From NCBI GenBank assembly GCA_003281255.1, contig QCCL01000008.1:20963-84962 (forward strand): a DNA stretch of 64,000 nucleotides, read 5' to 3'. The stretch's first letter is position 1. Each line of letters begins with the position of its first letter. Positions 9,942 to 18,801 of the stretch are shown here, one piece after another. Position numbers and translations under genes: made by a program. This stretch comes from Prochlorococcus sp. AG-347-L02. GTDB lineage: Bacteria; Cyanobacteriota; Cyanobacteriia; PCC-6307; Cyanobiaceae. A model generated the notes under the pieces. That model saw nothing but the letters and a program-made list of their open reading frames with translations, searched no databases and was not told the DNA's origin.

Positions 9942-10014
9942 TGGGGGTGGCGAGGATCGAACTCGCCTTAGCCAAATTATGAGTTTGGTGCATTCACCAG
10001 ATTGCTACACCCCC
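9942..10014 (-). tRNA. tRNA-Met (CAT), elongator type
   Basis: A 73-nt cloverleaf with acceptor stem GGGGGTG/CACCCCC, anticodon stem-loop CCAAA-CTCATAA-TTTGG, a T-arm with the TTCGATC loop and discriminator A. The first pair is G-C rather than the initiator C-A mismatch, so it is not the initiator. A CAT anticodon could also be tRNA-Ile2 after lysidine modification; I favour elongator Met but cannot settle it. The 3' CCA is not encoded. Confidence 0.85.
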
Positions 10015-10153
10015 AAGGAAATTCATGTAATTTTAATTACATTGAATTTCAATATACAATATAAAAATAATATTTCAAAAAACACCTCATTAGGAAGTTT
10101 TGTGAGATTTCTTTTTTTCTTCTAATCTTTAAATATAAATTTAACTTCTACTA

Positions 10154-10714
10154 ATGGGCAAATTTTCGGAAAAGTATGATTTAAATAAAGCAAAATTGTT
10201 AAAACAGTTAATTGAAAAATCTTACAAGAAAGGCAACTTCACTTTATCTTCAGGAAAAAAAAGCAGTCATTACTTGAACTGTAAACCAGTATCATTAAAT
10301 GGCGAAGGCTTAAACTTAATAAGTGATTTATTTTTAGAGTTAAAGGACACAAGGTCAAAAGCTGTAGCAGGACTTACATTAGGTGCAGATCCCATAGTAA
10401 GTGGATTAATTGTTAAAGCAGCTTTGTATGGCCAAGACCTTGATGGTTTAATAATTCGGAAAGAAATCAAAAAATACGGTACCAAAGCTGGAATAGAGGG
10501 CCCTACATTAGAAGAAGGAACTTTGGTAACTGTCTTAGAGGATGTTGTTACAACTGCTGGTTCAGTAATAAAAGCTATAAATAAGTTACGTGAAAATAAT
10601 TATGTTGTTGAGGAAGTTTTGTCTATAGTTGATAGGCAAGAAGGGGGATTAGAAGCCCTTGAAGATGAAAATGTTAAATTAAAGAGTCTTTTTACAATAA
10701 AAGACTTTTTATAA
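10154..10714 (+). CDS. pyrE: Orotate phosphoribosyltransferase
   Basis: Adds ribose-5-phosphate from PRPP to orotate, giving OMP in pyrimidine synthesis. The 186 residues carry the OPRTase signatures [16 protein letters not shown] at the N-terminus, the substrate segment [11 protein letters not shown], the flexible-loop lysines in [18 protein letters not shown], and the PRPP-binding motif [18 protein letters not shown]. Length is normal. It leads a likely two-gene unit with the YgfZ-like gene ten bases downstream. Confidence 0.95.
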   Translation: MGKFSEKYDLNKAKLLKQLIEKSYKKGNFTLSSGKKSSHYLNCKPVSLNGEGLNLISDLFLELKDTRSKAVAGLTLGADPIVSGLIVKAALYGQDLDGLIIRKEIKKYGTKAGIEGPTLEEGTLVTVLEDVVTTAGSVIKAINKLRENNYVVEEVLSIVDRQEGGLEALEDENVKLKSLFTIKDFL

Positions 10715-10724
10715 TTATTTCAAG

Positions 10725-11561
10725 ATGCAAGATATAAAAAAAAAGTTTTGGCTCGAAAAATTTGATTGTTTTTCTGTTACTGGAAAAGATGCTAGAAAAT
10801 TTTTGAATGGAATAACAACTGGTAATATTCTTAATTCAGAAAATAAAATTATCAAAACTTGTTGGTTAACTCCAAATGGAGTTCTGAGGTCATTAATTGA
10901 AATTATTTTTTTAGAAAGAAACATAGAAGTAATTATCTTGGCGGGTAAAACTAATGAAATAATTGATTACTTTAATCAAATTATTTTTCCAGCGGACGAT
11001 GTACTTCTAAGTGAACCTTTCTTGATGAATAGAATTCAGGAAATTGATGAATCTAGTTCATGGAGAACTTATGAGCCTACTTTCTTCAAAACAGAAGATA
11101 AAGAATTTGAAATATATAAAAATAAACTAAATTTACTAAATCTAAATGAATTAAAACTTTGGAAGATTAATCAGGCAATACCATCATTAGAAATGGAAAT
11201 AAACGGAAAAAATAATCCTCTTGAGCTTGGATTACAAGATCTTATAGATTTTAATAAAGGTTGTTATTTAGGACAAGAAACAATGTCAAAAATAAAAAAC
11301 GTTTCTTCTTTAAAACAGGAAATAAGAACTTGGGAATCAATTGAATCTAATTTGAATTTAGACTCTGAAGATAAAAATTTATACATAAATTCAAGCAAAG
11401 GTGTATCTGTAGGTAAAATCACTAGTTTTTTTAAATCAGATTCTCAAATAAAAGGTTTAGCAATGATAAAAAGAAAATATTTAGAGGAAGGAAGTTATTT
11501 TTTTTCAGAAATTTTTGGAAAAATTATTGTTAATAAATCTGTAGGATCAATTTTTCTTTAG
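10725..11561 (+). CDS. YgfZ/GcvT-like folate-binding protein
   Basis: A 278-residue relative of the glycine-cleavage T protein. The diagnostic motif KGCYLGQETMSKI near residue 182 marks the YgfZ/IBA57 branch, which supports maintenance or repair of iron-sulfur enzymes in a folate-dependent way rather than glycine cleavage. The N-terminal FSVTGKDARKFLNGITTGNI fits the same fold. It follows pyrE by ten bases, and its 3' end overlaps the convergent nuclease gene by 15 bases. Confidence 0.85.
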   Translation: MQDIKKKFWLEKFDCFSVTGKDARKFLNGITTGNILNSENKIIKTCWLTPNGVLRSLIEIIFLERNIEVIILAGKTNEIIDYFNQIIFPADDVLLSEPFLMNRIQEIDESSSWRTYEPTFFKTEDKEFEIYKNKLNLLNLNELKLWKINQAIPSLEMEINGKNNPLELGLQDLIDFNKGCYLGQETMSKIKNVSSLKQEIRTWESIESNLNLDSEDKNLYINSSKGVSVGKITSFFKSDSQIKGLAMIKRKYLEEGSYFFSEIFGKIIVNKSVGSIFL

Positions 11562-12965
11562 TTGATTTTTGATTAAATATTCTGCAATTTTTAGAGTAGC
11601 CAAACAATCATCTTTGTTATATTGGATAATTTTTTTTAAAAATATTTCGTTTTTTGTAATTTGATATTGAATCCACCAATAAAGGGCTTTCGAGCCACTT
11701 ACATTTTTCTGCATCCATTTAAATCCAAGCCAATTAGAAACAGTTTTTAGGCCATAGTTTTTTAATGGTAATATCCAAGACTTTCTTATTAAGGTATGTA
11801 AATCTATAAATCTTGAGGCAAGTGAATCAATTTCTTCAAAACTAAAATTAAGGTTTTTAGCGATATTAATTATTGCTATTTTTTCAGTTTCTCCGTAATG
11901 TAAAACTGGCCATTCCTTCTGTGAAAAAAGTATTTCAATAATTTTTCTGTAAGATTCTCCTTTATTGTTTTTGAGATTTAAAATTGGTTTATAAATAAGA
12001 TCTTCTTTTTTTGTAAATAAATTATTTATTTTTAAAAAACCATATAAAAAGTCATGCTTATCATCTGGATTTGACTCAATATCAAATATATAAAATCCCG
12101 AACATGTTTTTTCTAGTAGATCATATGCATCATTTTTATATGGAATGCGATATGGTTTTCCAGAAATGTAAGCTTTTGCTTGCTTTACAAATACGGATGC
12201 TTTTTCATACTTTTGATCGTTGAATTTAGATAATTTCTCTCCAAGTTGTTTTTCGCTATATGAAGCTAATGTTTGGGTGTCAGATATTCCATTGTTTATG
12301 AGTAATGAAGCCGTTTTGGATCCTATTCCATCTATATCTGTTAGATATCCATTTTCTTTTGCTTCTTTGTCACAAAATTTTTGCCATGAACAAATAGTAC
12401 ATTTTTTTCTATCTTGAGTTATTTCTGGCATAAATCCCCCCAAGCATTCATTCAAGCTCAATAAAACATTCAAAACTTTTTTTCTTAATTTTTTATTTAA
12501 ATAAATTTCTTCAACATTAACTTTTTTATTAAAACTTGAAATTACTAATCCTTTTTCAATTTTAGATTCTTGAAAAGTTTCCAATAGTACAGAACTAAAA
12601 GCTAAGTCGAATATATGTTCTTTAGTGGTTTTGTGGCCTAACTTATAAACAGCAGGTAAATATTTATAATGTCCCCATTTACTTTTACCTTTAGTCTTTA
12701 CAAGTAATTGTGGACGTATCTCTGCTTTAATATTTTGGAAAAGATTACCCTTGATTTTTAATCCAATTACCCCTTGATAACCATTTTTGCATGCTTTTAA
12801 TCCTGTATAAATTTCACTATTACAAAATTCAGAGAAAATTTGAAACTGATTAATTTTATCTATAGCTTTATGGGGAGACCAAACTTCATAAGATTTTTTG
12901 CCCTTAAAATCTAGCCATGCTTTTCTTTTGCATCTTATAAAACTTTTTAAATGAAGAGAATTCAA
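11547..12965 (-). CDS. TM0106-family RecB-like putative nuclease
   Basis: A 472-residue protein. The N-terminal part resembles a RecB/Cas4-like nuclease fold: LKSFIRCKRKAWLDFKG at the start and the cysteine pair CTICSWQKFC near residue 190, which could help bind an Fe-S cluster. A helix-hairpin-helix-like segment (IDGIGSKTASLLINNGI) follows near residue 212. The C-terminal region has an RNase H/DEDD exonuclease-like core: FYIFDIESNPDD, then HYGETEK, then the closing YNKDDCLATLKIAEYL. Family members are annotated as RecB-family nucleases without a defined role. No Cas genes or helicase are adjacent. Confidence 0.75.
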   Translation of the reverse strand: MNSLHLKSFIRCKRKAWLDFKGKKSYEVWSPHKAIDKINQFQIFSEFCNSEIYTGLKACKNGYQGVIGLKIKGNLFQNIKAEIRPQLLVKTKGKSKWGHYKYLPAVYKLGHKTTKEHIFDLAFSSVLLETFQESKIEKGLVISSFNKKVNVEEIYLNKKLRKKVLNVLLSLNECLGGFMPEITQDRKKCTICSWQKFCDKEAKENGYLTDIDGIGSKTASLLINNGISDTQTLASYSEKQLGEKLSKFNDQKYEKASVFVKQAKAYISGKPYRIPYKNDAYDLLEKTCSGFYIFDIESNPDDKHDFLYGFLKINNLFTKKEDLIYKPILNLKNNKGESYRKIIEILFSQKEWPVLHYGETEKIAIINIAKNLNFSFEEIDSLASRFIDLHTLIRKSWILPLKNYGLKTVSNWLGFKWMQKNVSGSKALYWWIQYQITKNEIFLKKIIQYNKDDCLATLKIAEYLIKNQLKKN

Positions 12966-13046
12966 ATTATTTTTTAAGGGAGGTTTTAAAATTTACTCAT
13001 AATAAATTAGTATAGATAATTAAAAGAAATCAGGGAACTTTTAAAT

Positions 13047-14501
13047 TTGACAGCTGATAAATTAGATAAGATAAAATTTGGAACAGATGGGTGGAGAGGA
13101 ATTATTGGATTTGATTTTAATTTATCCAATCTTTCAAGAGTTGTTGTTGCTGCATGTCAGGAGTTGCATTATCAATACTATAAAAAAGTTAATTCAAAGA
13201 AAATTATAATTGGATATGATCGTAGGTTTATGGCAAGTGAATTTGCCAAGCAAATAGTTCCTTTCGTAAGAGGATGTGGTTTCGAACCGATCTTAGCTAA
13301 TAGCTTTGTTACAACACCCTCTTGTAGTTTCTATGCCAAAGAAGTAGGTTGTCTTGGAGCGTTAGTAATTACAGCCAGTCATAATCCATATAATTGGCTA
13401 GGTTTGAAAATAAAAAGCTTTAATGGATGTTCTGTTGACGAATCTTTTACGAGTGAAATTGAGAAAAGATTAATGCTTGGAAATTCAATTGAAAAAATAG
13501 ATGGTGTTAATCAATTGGTAGATATTAAGAAATTTCATTTAGATAGAATTAAATCCCTTTTTGATATTGACTTTATTTCCAATAGATTGAAAACAATGAA
13601 ATTAAGAATTTTTGTAGATTCTATGCATGGTTCAGCTGCAAATTGTATGGCTGAAATTTTTGCGTCTTATGATTCAGAAGTTATTTCAGAAATCAGAAAA
13701 GATGCTGATCCTTTTTTTGGAGGAAAACCTCCTGAACCTCTTTTAAATTATGTAGATGATCTAAATCAAACACTAATGAAAAATTCAACAAATGAAGTAA
13801 AAACTCTAGGAATTATATTCGATGGTGATGGTGATAGAATTGCGGCAATTGATGAAAAAGGAAGATACTCTAGTACGCAGAATTTACTCCCATACTTTAT
13901 TAGCTATTTGGGTGAAATTAAAAATAATTCTTATCCAGTTTTAAAGACTGTTAGTGGTTCAGATATTATTAAAAATATATCAGAGAGTCAAAATAGAGAT
14001 GTTTTTGAACTTCCAGTCGGCTTTAAATATATTGCTGAAAAAATGATTAAAGAGAAAATATTTATTGGAGGAGAGGAGTCTGGGGGAGTAGGTTTTGGTG
14101 ACTTTATGCCTGAAAGGGATGCTCTATATGCAGCGATGGTTTTATTAAATGGAATTGCTGAAAAATCTCAATATTTATATGAAACCTTAGATGAAATACA
14201 AAAAGATTTTGGGCCAAGTTTTTATAAAAGAATTGATATTAAATTTCCAAATCAGGCAGAAAAAAATAATGTAAAAGAATTTATCATACATAATATTCCG
14301 GAGAATATTAATAATCACAAGTTAAAAAGTATCTCAAAGATTGATGGAATAAAGTTGAGAATTGATAACAATTTTTGGCTCCTTTTTAGGTTTTCAGGAA
14401 CTGAACCTCTTTTAAGGTTATATTGTGAGGCACCAGAAGAATGTTATTTAAATGATTTATTAGAGTGGGGGCAAGTATTTATAAAGTTAGCAGGGAAATA
14501 A
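13047..14501 (+). CDS. Phosphoglucomutase/phosphomannomutase family protein
   Basis: Alpha-D-phosphohexomutase of 484 residues with all four family regions: active-site TASHNPYNWLG (phosphoserine S111), metal-binding DGDGDR, sugar-binding GGEESGGVG, and phosphate-binding RFSGTEPLLRLYCEA. It interconverts hexose 1- and 6-phosphates, and the preferred sugar is not clear. The likely start is TTG at 13047, since the conserved N-terminus IKFGTDGWRG begins within ten residues and no ATG or GTG lies in between; an AGGGAA sequence upstream could act as its ribosome site. rdgB follows after two bases. Confidence 0.9.
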   Translation: MTADKLDKIKFGTDGWRGIIGFDFNLSNLSRVVVAACQELHYQYYKKVNSKKIIIGYDRRFMASEFAKQIVPFVRGCGFEPILANSFVTTPSCSFYAKEVGCLGALVITASHNPYNWLGLKIKSFNGCSVDESFTSEIEKRLMLGNSIEKIDGVNQLVDIKKFHLDRIKSLFDIDFISNRLKTMKLRIFVDSMHGSAANCMAEIFASYDSEVISEIRKDADPFFGGKPPEPLLNYVDDLNQTLMKNSTNEVKTLGIIFDGDGDRIAAIDEKGRYSSTQNLLPYFISYLGEIKNNSYPVLKTVSGSDIIKNISESQNRDVFELPVGFKYIAEKMIKEKIFIGGEESGGVGFGDFMPERDALYAAMVLLNGIAEKSQYLYETLDEIQKDFGPSFYKRIDIKFPNQAEKNNVKEFIIHNIPENINNHKLKSISKIDGIKLRIDNNFWLLFRFSGTEPLLRLYCEAPEECYLNDLLEWGQVFIKLAGK

Positions 14502-14503
14502 AG

Positions 14504-15079
14504 GTGAAAAATTTATATTTAGCGAGTAAGAACAAAGGTAAAATTGAAGAATATAAGAAATTGCTTGCTGGAGTTAATTGTAAATTACTACTCCAGCCAG
14601 AATCATTAGAAGTTGAAGAGGATGGATTGACATTTAGAGATAATGCAATTAAAAAAGCTAGTGAAGTTTCGAGAAAAATAAATAATTTCTCAATAGCAGA
14701 TGATTCAGGAATTTGTATTGAAGCATTAGATGGTAAACCTGGTATTTACTCATCTAGATATGCAGAAAATGATCAGAAGAGAATTGAACGAGTTTTAAAA
14801 GAACTTGATGGAGTTCAGAATAGAAGTGCTTTCTTTATCGCCAATATTTGTGTTTGTTCCCCAAATGGTGAAGTTATTATAGAATCTGAGGCTAAATGTC
14901 ATGGCAAAATAATTCTAAACCCGAGAGGGCACGGTGGTTTTGGGTACGACCCAATTTTTGAGGAGAATTCTACCAGATTAACTTTTGCAGAAATGAATAA
15001 TGATATTAAAGACACTTGTAGTCATAGAGGTCAAGCATTAAAAAAAATTATTCCTGATCTAATTGAAATTTTTTCTTAA
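14504..15079 (+). CDS. rdgB: Non-canonical purine NTP pyrophosphatase (RdgB/HAM1)
   Basis: Hydrolyses ITP, dITP and XTP to monophosphates, keeping deaminated purines out of nucleic acids. The 191 residues show SKNKGKIEEYKKLL at the N-terminus, DGLTFRDNAIKKA, the catalytic ADDSGICIEALDGKPGIYSS, GHGGFGYDPIF and the final SHRGQALKKI. I chose the GTG at 14504 because the family N-terminus starts there and AGGGAAATAAAG precedes it; an upstream in-frame GTG at 14465 would add 13 unconserved residues inside the mutase gene. It is translationally linked to the phosphomutase gene. Confidence 0.95.
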   Translation: MKNLYLASKNKGKIEEYKKLLAGVNCKLLLQPESLEVEEDGLTFRDNAIKKASEVSRKINNFSIADDSGICIEALDGKPGIYSSRYAENDQKRIERVLKELDGVQNRSAFFIANICVCSPNGEVIIESEAKCHGKIILNPRGHGGFGYDPIFEENSTRLTFAEMNNDIKDTCSHRGQALKKIIPDLIEIFS

Positions 15080-15081
15080 AT

Positions 15082-16566
15082 TCAATTAACCCAAGATCCA
15101 TGAAGGCCATGGGGAATTGAAATGGGTAATTTATAAACAGCTAATTCTTTTAAGTCTTTTGCGTCTAATATTACTAAATCGCTTCCTCTTCGTTCTCCGT
15201 TCCAGAGAAGTATAAATAAAAATCCCTCATCTTCTTTTGTAGAGTTTTCTGATGGAACAAAAATTGGTTCACTTACGAATCCACTTGGACCTGCTGACCA
15301 AGAAATCTCTTCCATTGAGGTTAAATTTATTTTTTTTATTGCTTGAAGTGGAGCGTTCCCATGCTTTTGAGATGTGGTTGCCATCCAACTAAAAGTTGCT
15401 TTTAATCCTAAGTTTTTAGGATTAACAACAGCAAATTCACAACATTGTTCACTTAAAGTTTTGAGTTCACTAGTTTTTTTCTTTAGATCAATAGTTGATC
15501 TTTTCAGTTTTCCTTCTGGATATTTATCAAAGTCAATATCCCTAAAATTCTCGTCTGGTCCAACTGATGGGAAATCATCATAAAAAATACTATCTAATAT
15601 GATTTTGGAATCTTTTTCAAAAGCGTTTACATGATGAAAAACAAATCCTTCTGGTGCATCGATTGTTAAAGGTGGCTGCCCTCTAAATAATCCACTTTCT
15701 CTTGGTATGATAAAAAACTTTGCCTTTTTCTTTGGGTTCGATTTTAAACATTGTGCTGCCCCTTTTTGGCCCATAACAAATGGCAGAGGATTGAAATCGA
15801 TAGCATTCTGTAAGAATATTGCCCAATTAGTTGTAATTGCAAAATCATGAAGGAATGCAAATCCATTAAAGGTATCTCTTCTATCGATAATGAGCTCACC
15901 AGCATTTTCACCAGCATTATTAAATTCCATTAATCTAATGGTACTTTTTGGCCCCGTTTGTACTCCAAAAGTGACTAAAAGTTCTGGAGATGCGTTCGAA
16001 TTTAGGTCTGTTTTGGGATGAGCACTGAATGCTTCATTAGGCTTCAGTGCCCCCTTTAATGTTGTTAAACCAAAAGTGTCAAGACTATCAGGATCCAATG
16101 CATGTGGCCCAGCTGCTTCCCATAATGCGAGAATTTCATCTCCTAATTTAACGACATGAGTATTAGCGATATTCTTAAATTTAAGATCAAGTGCATTATT
16201 TATAATTCCTCCACTTTTTTTGGTCCCAAAAACACCTCTATAAATAAATTTATTAATTTTTTCTTCTTCTAAATAGCCTTTAGTTTTAACGAATCTATTT
16301 GTGAAGAATGGCTTACCATTTTCAAATTTTATGGATGTGATCATACCATCACCATCAAATGGATGATGTACCCATTGTCCTCCTCTCTCTAATATCCCTG
16401 GTCCATTTCTTAATAATGTTCCATTTAAACTTTCAATATTCTTACCTTTGCTAATTGTTAGAGGTTTCTTCGTTAGCTCTTTTTCTACATTTTGATATGC
16501 ACTGGACCAATCTTCTTTATTAAAGCTTGTAATTTTATCAATTTTTTTATCTTGTAAATTAGTCAC
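15082..16566 (-). CDS. Carotenoid oxygenase (RPE65/CCD family)
   Basis: A 494-residue non-haem iron dioxygenase that cleaves carotenoids or apocarotenoids, as in cyanobacterial apocarotenoid 15,15'-oxygenase. The four iron-ligand histidine regions are visible: AGPHALDP, FLHDFAITTNW, FVFHHVNAF and the C-terminal IPHGLHGSWVN. The substrate is unknown; possible products are retinal-like or volatile apocarotenoids. It lies 74 bases downstream of hisB on the same strand and ends three bases from the end of rdgB. Confidence 0.92.
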   Translation of the reverse strand: MTNLQDKKIDKITSFNKEDWSSAYQNVEKELTKKPLTISKGKNIESLNGTLLRNGPGILERGGQWVHHPFDGDGMITSIKFENGKPFFTNRFVKTKGYLEEEKINKFIYRGVFGTKKSGGIINNALDLKFKNIANTHVVKLGDEILALWEAAGPHALDPDSLDTFGLTTLKGALKPNEAFSAHPKTDLNSNASPELLVTFGVQTGPKSTIRLMEFNNAGENAGELIIDRRDTFNGFAFLHDFAITTNWAIFLQNAIDFNPLPFVMGQKGAAQCLKSNPKKKAKFFIIPRESGLFRGQPPLTIDAPEGFVFHHVNAFEKDSKIILDSIFYDDFPSVGPDENFRDIDFDKYPEGKLKRSTIDLKKKTSELKTLSEQCCEFAVVNPKNLGLKATFSWMATTSQKHGNAPLQAIKKINLTSMEEISWSAGPSGFVSEPIFVPSENSTKEDEGFLFILLWNGERRGSDLVILDAKDLKELAVYKLPISIPHGLHGSWVN

Positions 16567-16640
16567 AATAAAAAAGGGTCTTTCAATCTATTTTCGCCAA
16601 AAATCAACTGAATTGTGGCTGATTCGAAAAAATTCTAATT

Positions 16641-17246
16641 TTATTGTTTTTCGAGCATTCCTTTACTGCTTGGAATTGAATCAGATCTTCTTAGATCTAT
16701 TTCGGTAGCCATTCGCATTGCTCTTGAAAAAGCTTTAAAACAAGCCTCAACTATATGATGTGAATTACTACCTTGTATTTGATTAATATGCAGGGTAATA
16801 CCGCTGTTATTAACAAAGGCAATAAAAAACTCTTTTACTAATTCAGTATCATAACTTCCTATTCTTGGAGCTTTTAATTGAAGATCATATGATAAATGAG
16901 GCCTGCCAGAACAGTCTAAAGTGACTTGAACTAATGCTTCATCTAATGGGGCAAAGAAATGTCCAAATCTGCTTATTCCTTTTCTTTCTCCCAAGGCCTT
17001 TGAAAATGCTTTGCCTAATGCAATTCCTACATCTTCATTTGTATGATGATCATCAATATGAGTATCTCCAATTGCTTTTATTTTTAAATCGAACAAACCA
17101 TGACTGGATATTTGATTAAGCATATGATCTAAGAATGGTATTCCGGTATCAATCTCAGAAATTCCATTTCCATCTAAGTTTATAAATACAGAAATATCTG
17201 TTTCATTCGTTTTTCTTTTTATTTCAGATTGCCTTAAAGATGACAT
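16641..17246 (-). CDS. hisB: Imidazoleglycerol-phosphate dehydratase
   Basis: Sixth step of histidine synthesis: imidazole glycerol phosphate to imidazole acetol phosphate. It is monofunctional (201 residues), without the phosphatase domain found in enterobacteria. Manganese-binding histidine motifs are present: [32 protein letters not shown] and [17 protein letters not shown]. It sits 20 bases downstream of fabI on the same strand, probably one transcript. Confidence 0.96.
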   Translation of the reverse strand: MSSLRQSEIKRKTNETDISVFINLDGNGISEIDTGIPFLDHMLNQISSHGLFDLKIKAIGDTHIDDHHTNEDVGIALGKAFSKALGERKGISRFGHFFAPLDEALVQVTLDCSGRPHLSYDLQLKAPRIGSYDTELVKEFFIAFVNNSGITLHINQIQGSNSHHIVEACFKAFSRAMRMATEIDLRRSDSIPSSKGMLEKQ

Positions 17247-17266
17247 TTTTATGCAAAAAAATTAGT

Positions 17267-18049
17267 TTACATTCCATTAATGCAGTAACCCGCATCAACA
17301 TAAATTGTTTGGCCTGAAATGCCGCTAGAGAGATCACTTAATAAAAAAGCAGCAGTATTGCCTACCTCTGTTTGAGTGACTGTTCGGCGTAAAGGAGCCT
17401 TTTCTTCAACATTGTGAATCATATCTAAAATGCCACCTATAGCAGAACTCGCAAGTGTTCTTATAGGTCCAGCACTTATTGCATTAACTCTGACTTGTTT
17501 TTCTGGACCAAGTTCTGCAGAAAGATATCTGACTGAAGCTTCTAAAGCTGCTTTAGCTACTCCCATAACGTTATAGTTAGGGATCGCTCTTTCTGATCCT
17601 AAATAAGTTAATGAGACAACGCCCGCACCATCACTAAAAAGTGGTTTTGCTGCTTTACATAAAGGTGCTAAAGAATACGCACTTATATTAAGAGCCCTAT
17701 CAAAACCCTCTGAAGTGGTAGCACTATAATCTCCAATCAATTCATCGCGTCCTGCAAATGCTAAGCAGTGAACTAATCCGTCAATTTGCCCCCAATTGTT
17801 TTTTATATTTTTAAAGATTTCTTCAATTTGAGCTGGATTTTGAACATCAAGAGGCAAAAATAACGATGGATTTAAAGGTTCAGTTAGTTCTCTAACTTTA
17901 GATTCAAATCTTCCCTTATCGTCAGGCAAATATGTGATTCCAAGTTCTGCTCCAGCTTTTGAAAGTTGTTGAGCGATACCCCATGCTATTGAACGATTGT
18001 TGGCAATTCCCGTAACAAGAATTTTTTTGCCAGTTAGATTAAGAAGCAT
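17267..18049 (-). CDS. fabI: Enoyl-[acyl-carrier-protein] reductase (NADH)
   Basis: Reduces trans-2-enoyl-ACP in each round of type II fatty acid synthesis. A 260-residue SDR-fold enzyme with the FabI-type nucleotide segment VTGIANNRSIAWGIAQQL, the catalytic Tyr/Lys in PNYNVMGVAKAALE, and NAISAGPIRTLASSAI before the substrate-binding loop. Length and motifs are normal. It is the first gene of a probable fabI-hisB-carotenoid oxygenase run. Confidence 0.96.
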   Translation of the reverse strand: MLLNLTGKKILVTGIANNRSIAWGIAQQLSKAGAELGITYLPDDKGRFESKVRELTEPLNPSLFLPLDVQNPAQIEEIFKNIKNNWGQIDGLVHCLAFAGRDELIGDYSATTSEGFDRALNISAYSLAPLCKAAKPLFSDGAGVVSLTYLGSERAIPNYNVMGVAKAALEASVRYLSAELGPEKQVRVNAISAGPIRTLASSAIGGILDMIHNVEEKAPLRRTVTQTEVGNTAAFLLSDLSSGISGQTIYVDAGYCINGM

Positions 18050-18148
18050 TTTGTTTATTGTTTCTATTATTCTCCTATATAAAAGGACCTATCTTTACGG
18101 ATTACTGCAAAATATACAATAATTTTCAAATATCAACGAATATTTAAC

Positions 18149-18748
18149 TTGAACATGGTCAGAACAAATTCTATGGTTTTGGAATTAGGATTTCAATTAC
18201 CTAATTTCCAGATGTTAAATGCTAATTCTCCAAATAATCAATATTTTAATTCTCATAATCTAGATAATCGGCATTTACTTTTGATGTTTATTTGTGCCCA
18301 TTGCCCATTTGTTAAATATATTGAGAATCAGATTTCTACCTTGAGTAAAGAAATTGAAAATACAGTTCAAACTGTAGCAATTTCTAGTAATAATATTGTC
18401 ACTCATCCCTCAGATTCTCCTAAAAATTTGAGATTACAAGCAAAATCACAGGGATGGAGTTTTCCTTATCTATATGATAAAAATCAAAATTTTGCTAAGG
18501 CATTAAAAGCGGCTTGCACCCCAGATTTTTATCTTTTTTCAAATAAAGGAGATGGTGATTTTTTATTGTTTTATCATGGCCAATTAGACGATAGTAGACC
18601 AGGCAATAATATCCCTCTTTCTGGAAAAGATTTGCGTACTGCTGTAAGAGATTTGAATAAAGATAATTCTTATCCTTCAAATCAAATGCCCTCTTTAGGT
18701 TGCAATATTAAATGGACTCCTGGTAAAGAACCGAGTTGGTTTAAATGA
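18149..18748 (+). CDS. Thioredoxin-fold (AhpC/TSA-like) protein
   Basis: A 199-residue redox-type protein with a CxxC-like pair in FICAHCPFVKYIE (C49 and C52). FPYLYDKNQNFAKAL and CTPDFYLFSNKGD follow, as in the redoxin family that includes ResA and thiol peroxidase-like proteins. There is no signal peptide. The reductase partner and substrate are unknown. A TTG at 18149 and an ATG at 18155 differ by two residues, and either could be the start. Confidence 0.8.
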   Translation: MNMVRTNSMVLELGFQLPNFQMLNANSPNNQYFNSHNLDNRHLLLMFICAHCPFVKYIENQISTLSKEIENTVQTVAISSNNIVTHPSDSPKNLRLQAKSQGWSFPYLYDKNQNFAKALKAACTPDFYLFSNKGDGDFLLFYHGQLDDSRPGNNIPLSGKDLRTAVRDLNKDNSYPSNQMPSLGCNIKWTPGKEPSWFK

Positions 18749-18801
18749 ATTAAAATGTTTTTTTACCCATAGAAATATGGTTTAGGGTTAATATATTTAT
18801 T

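Noticed and set aside
9934..10125. 63-codon plus-strand frame
   Set aside because: It runs through the antisense of the CAT tRNA and has no conserved features.
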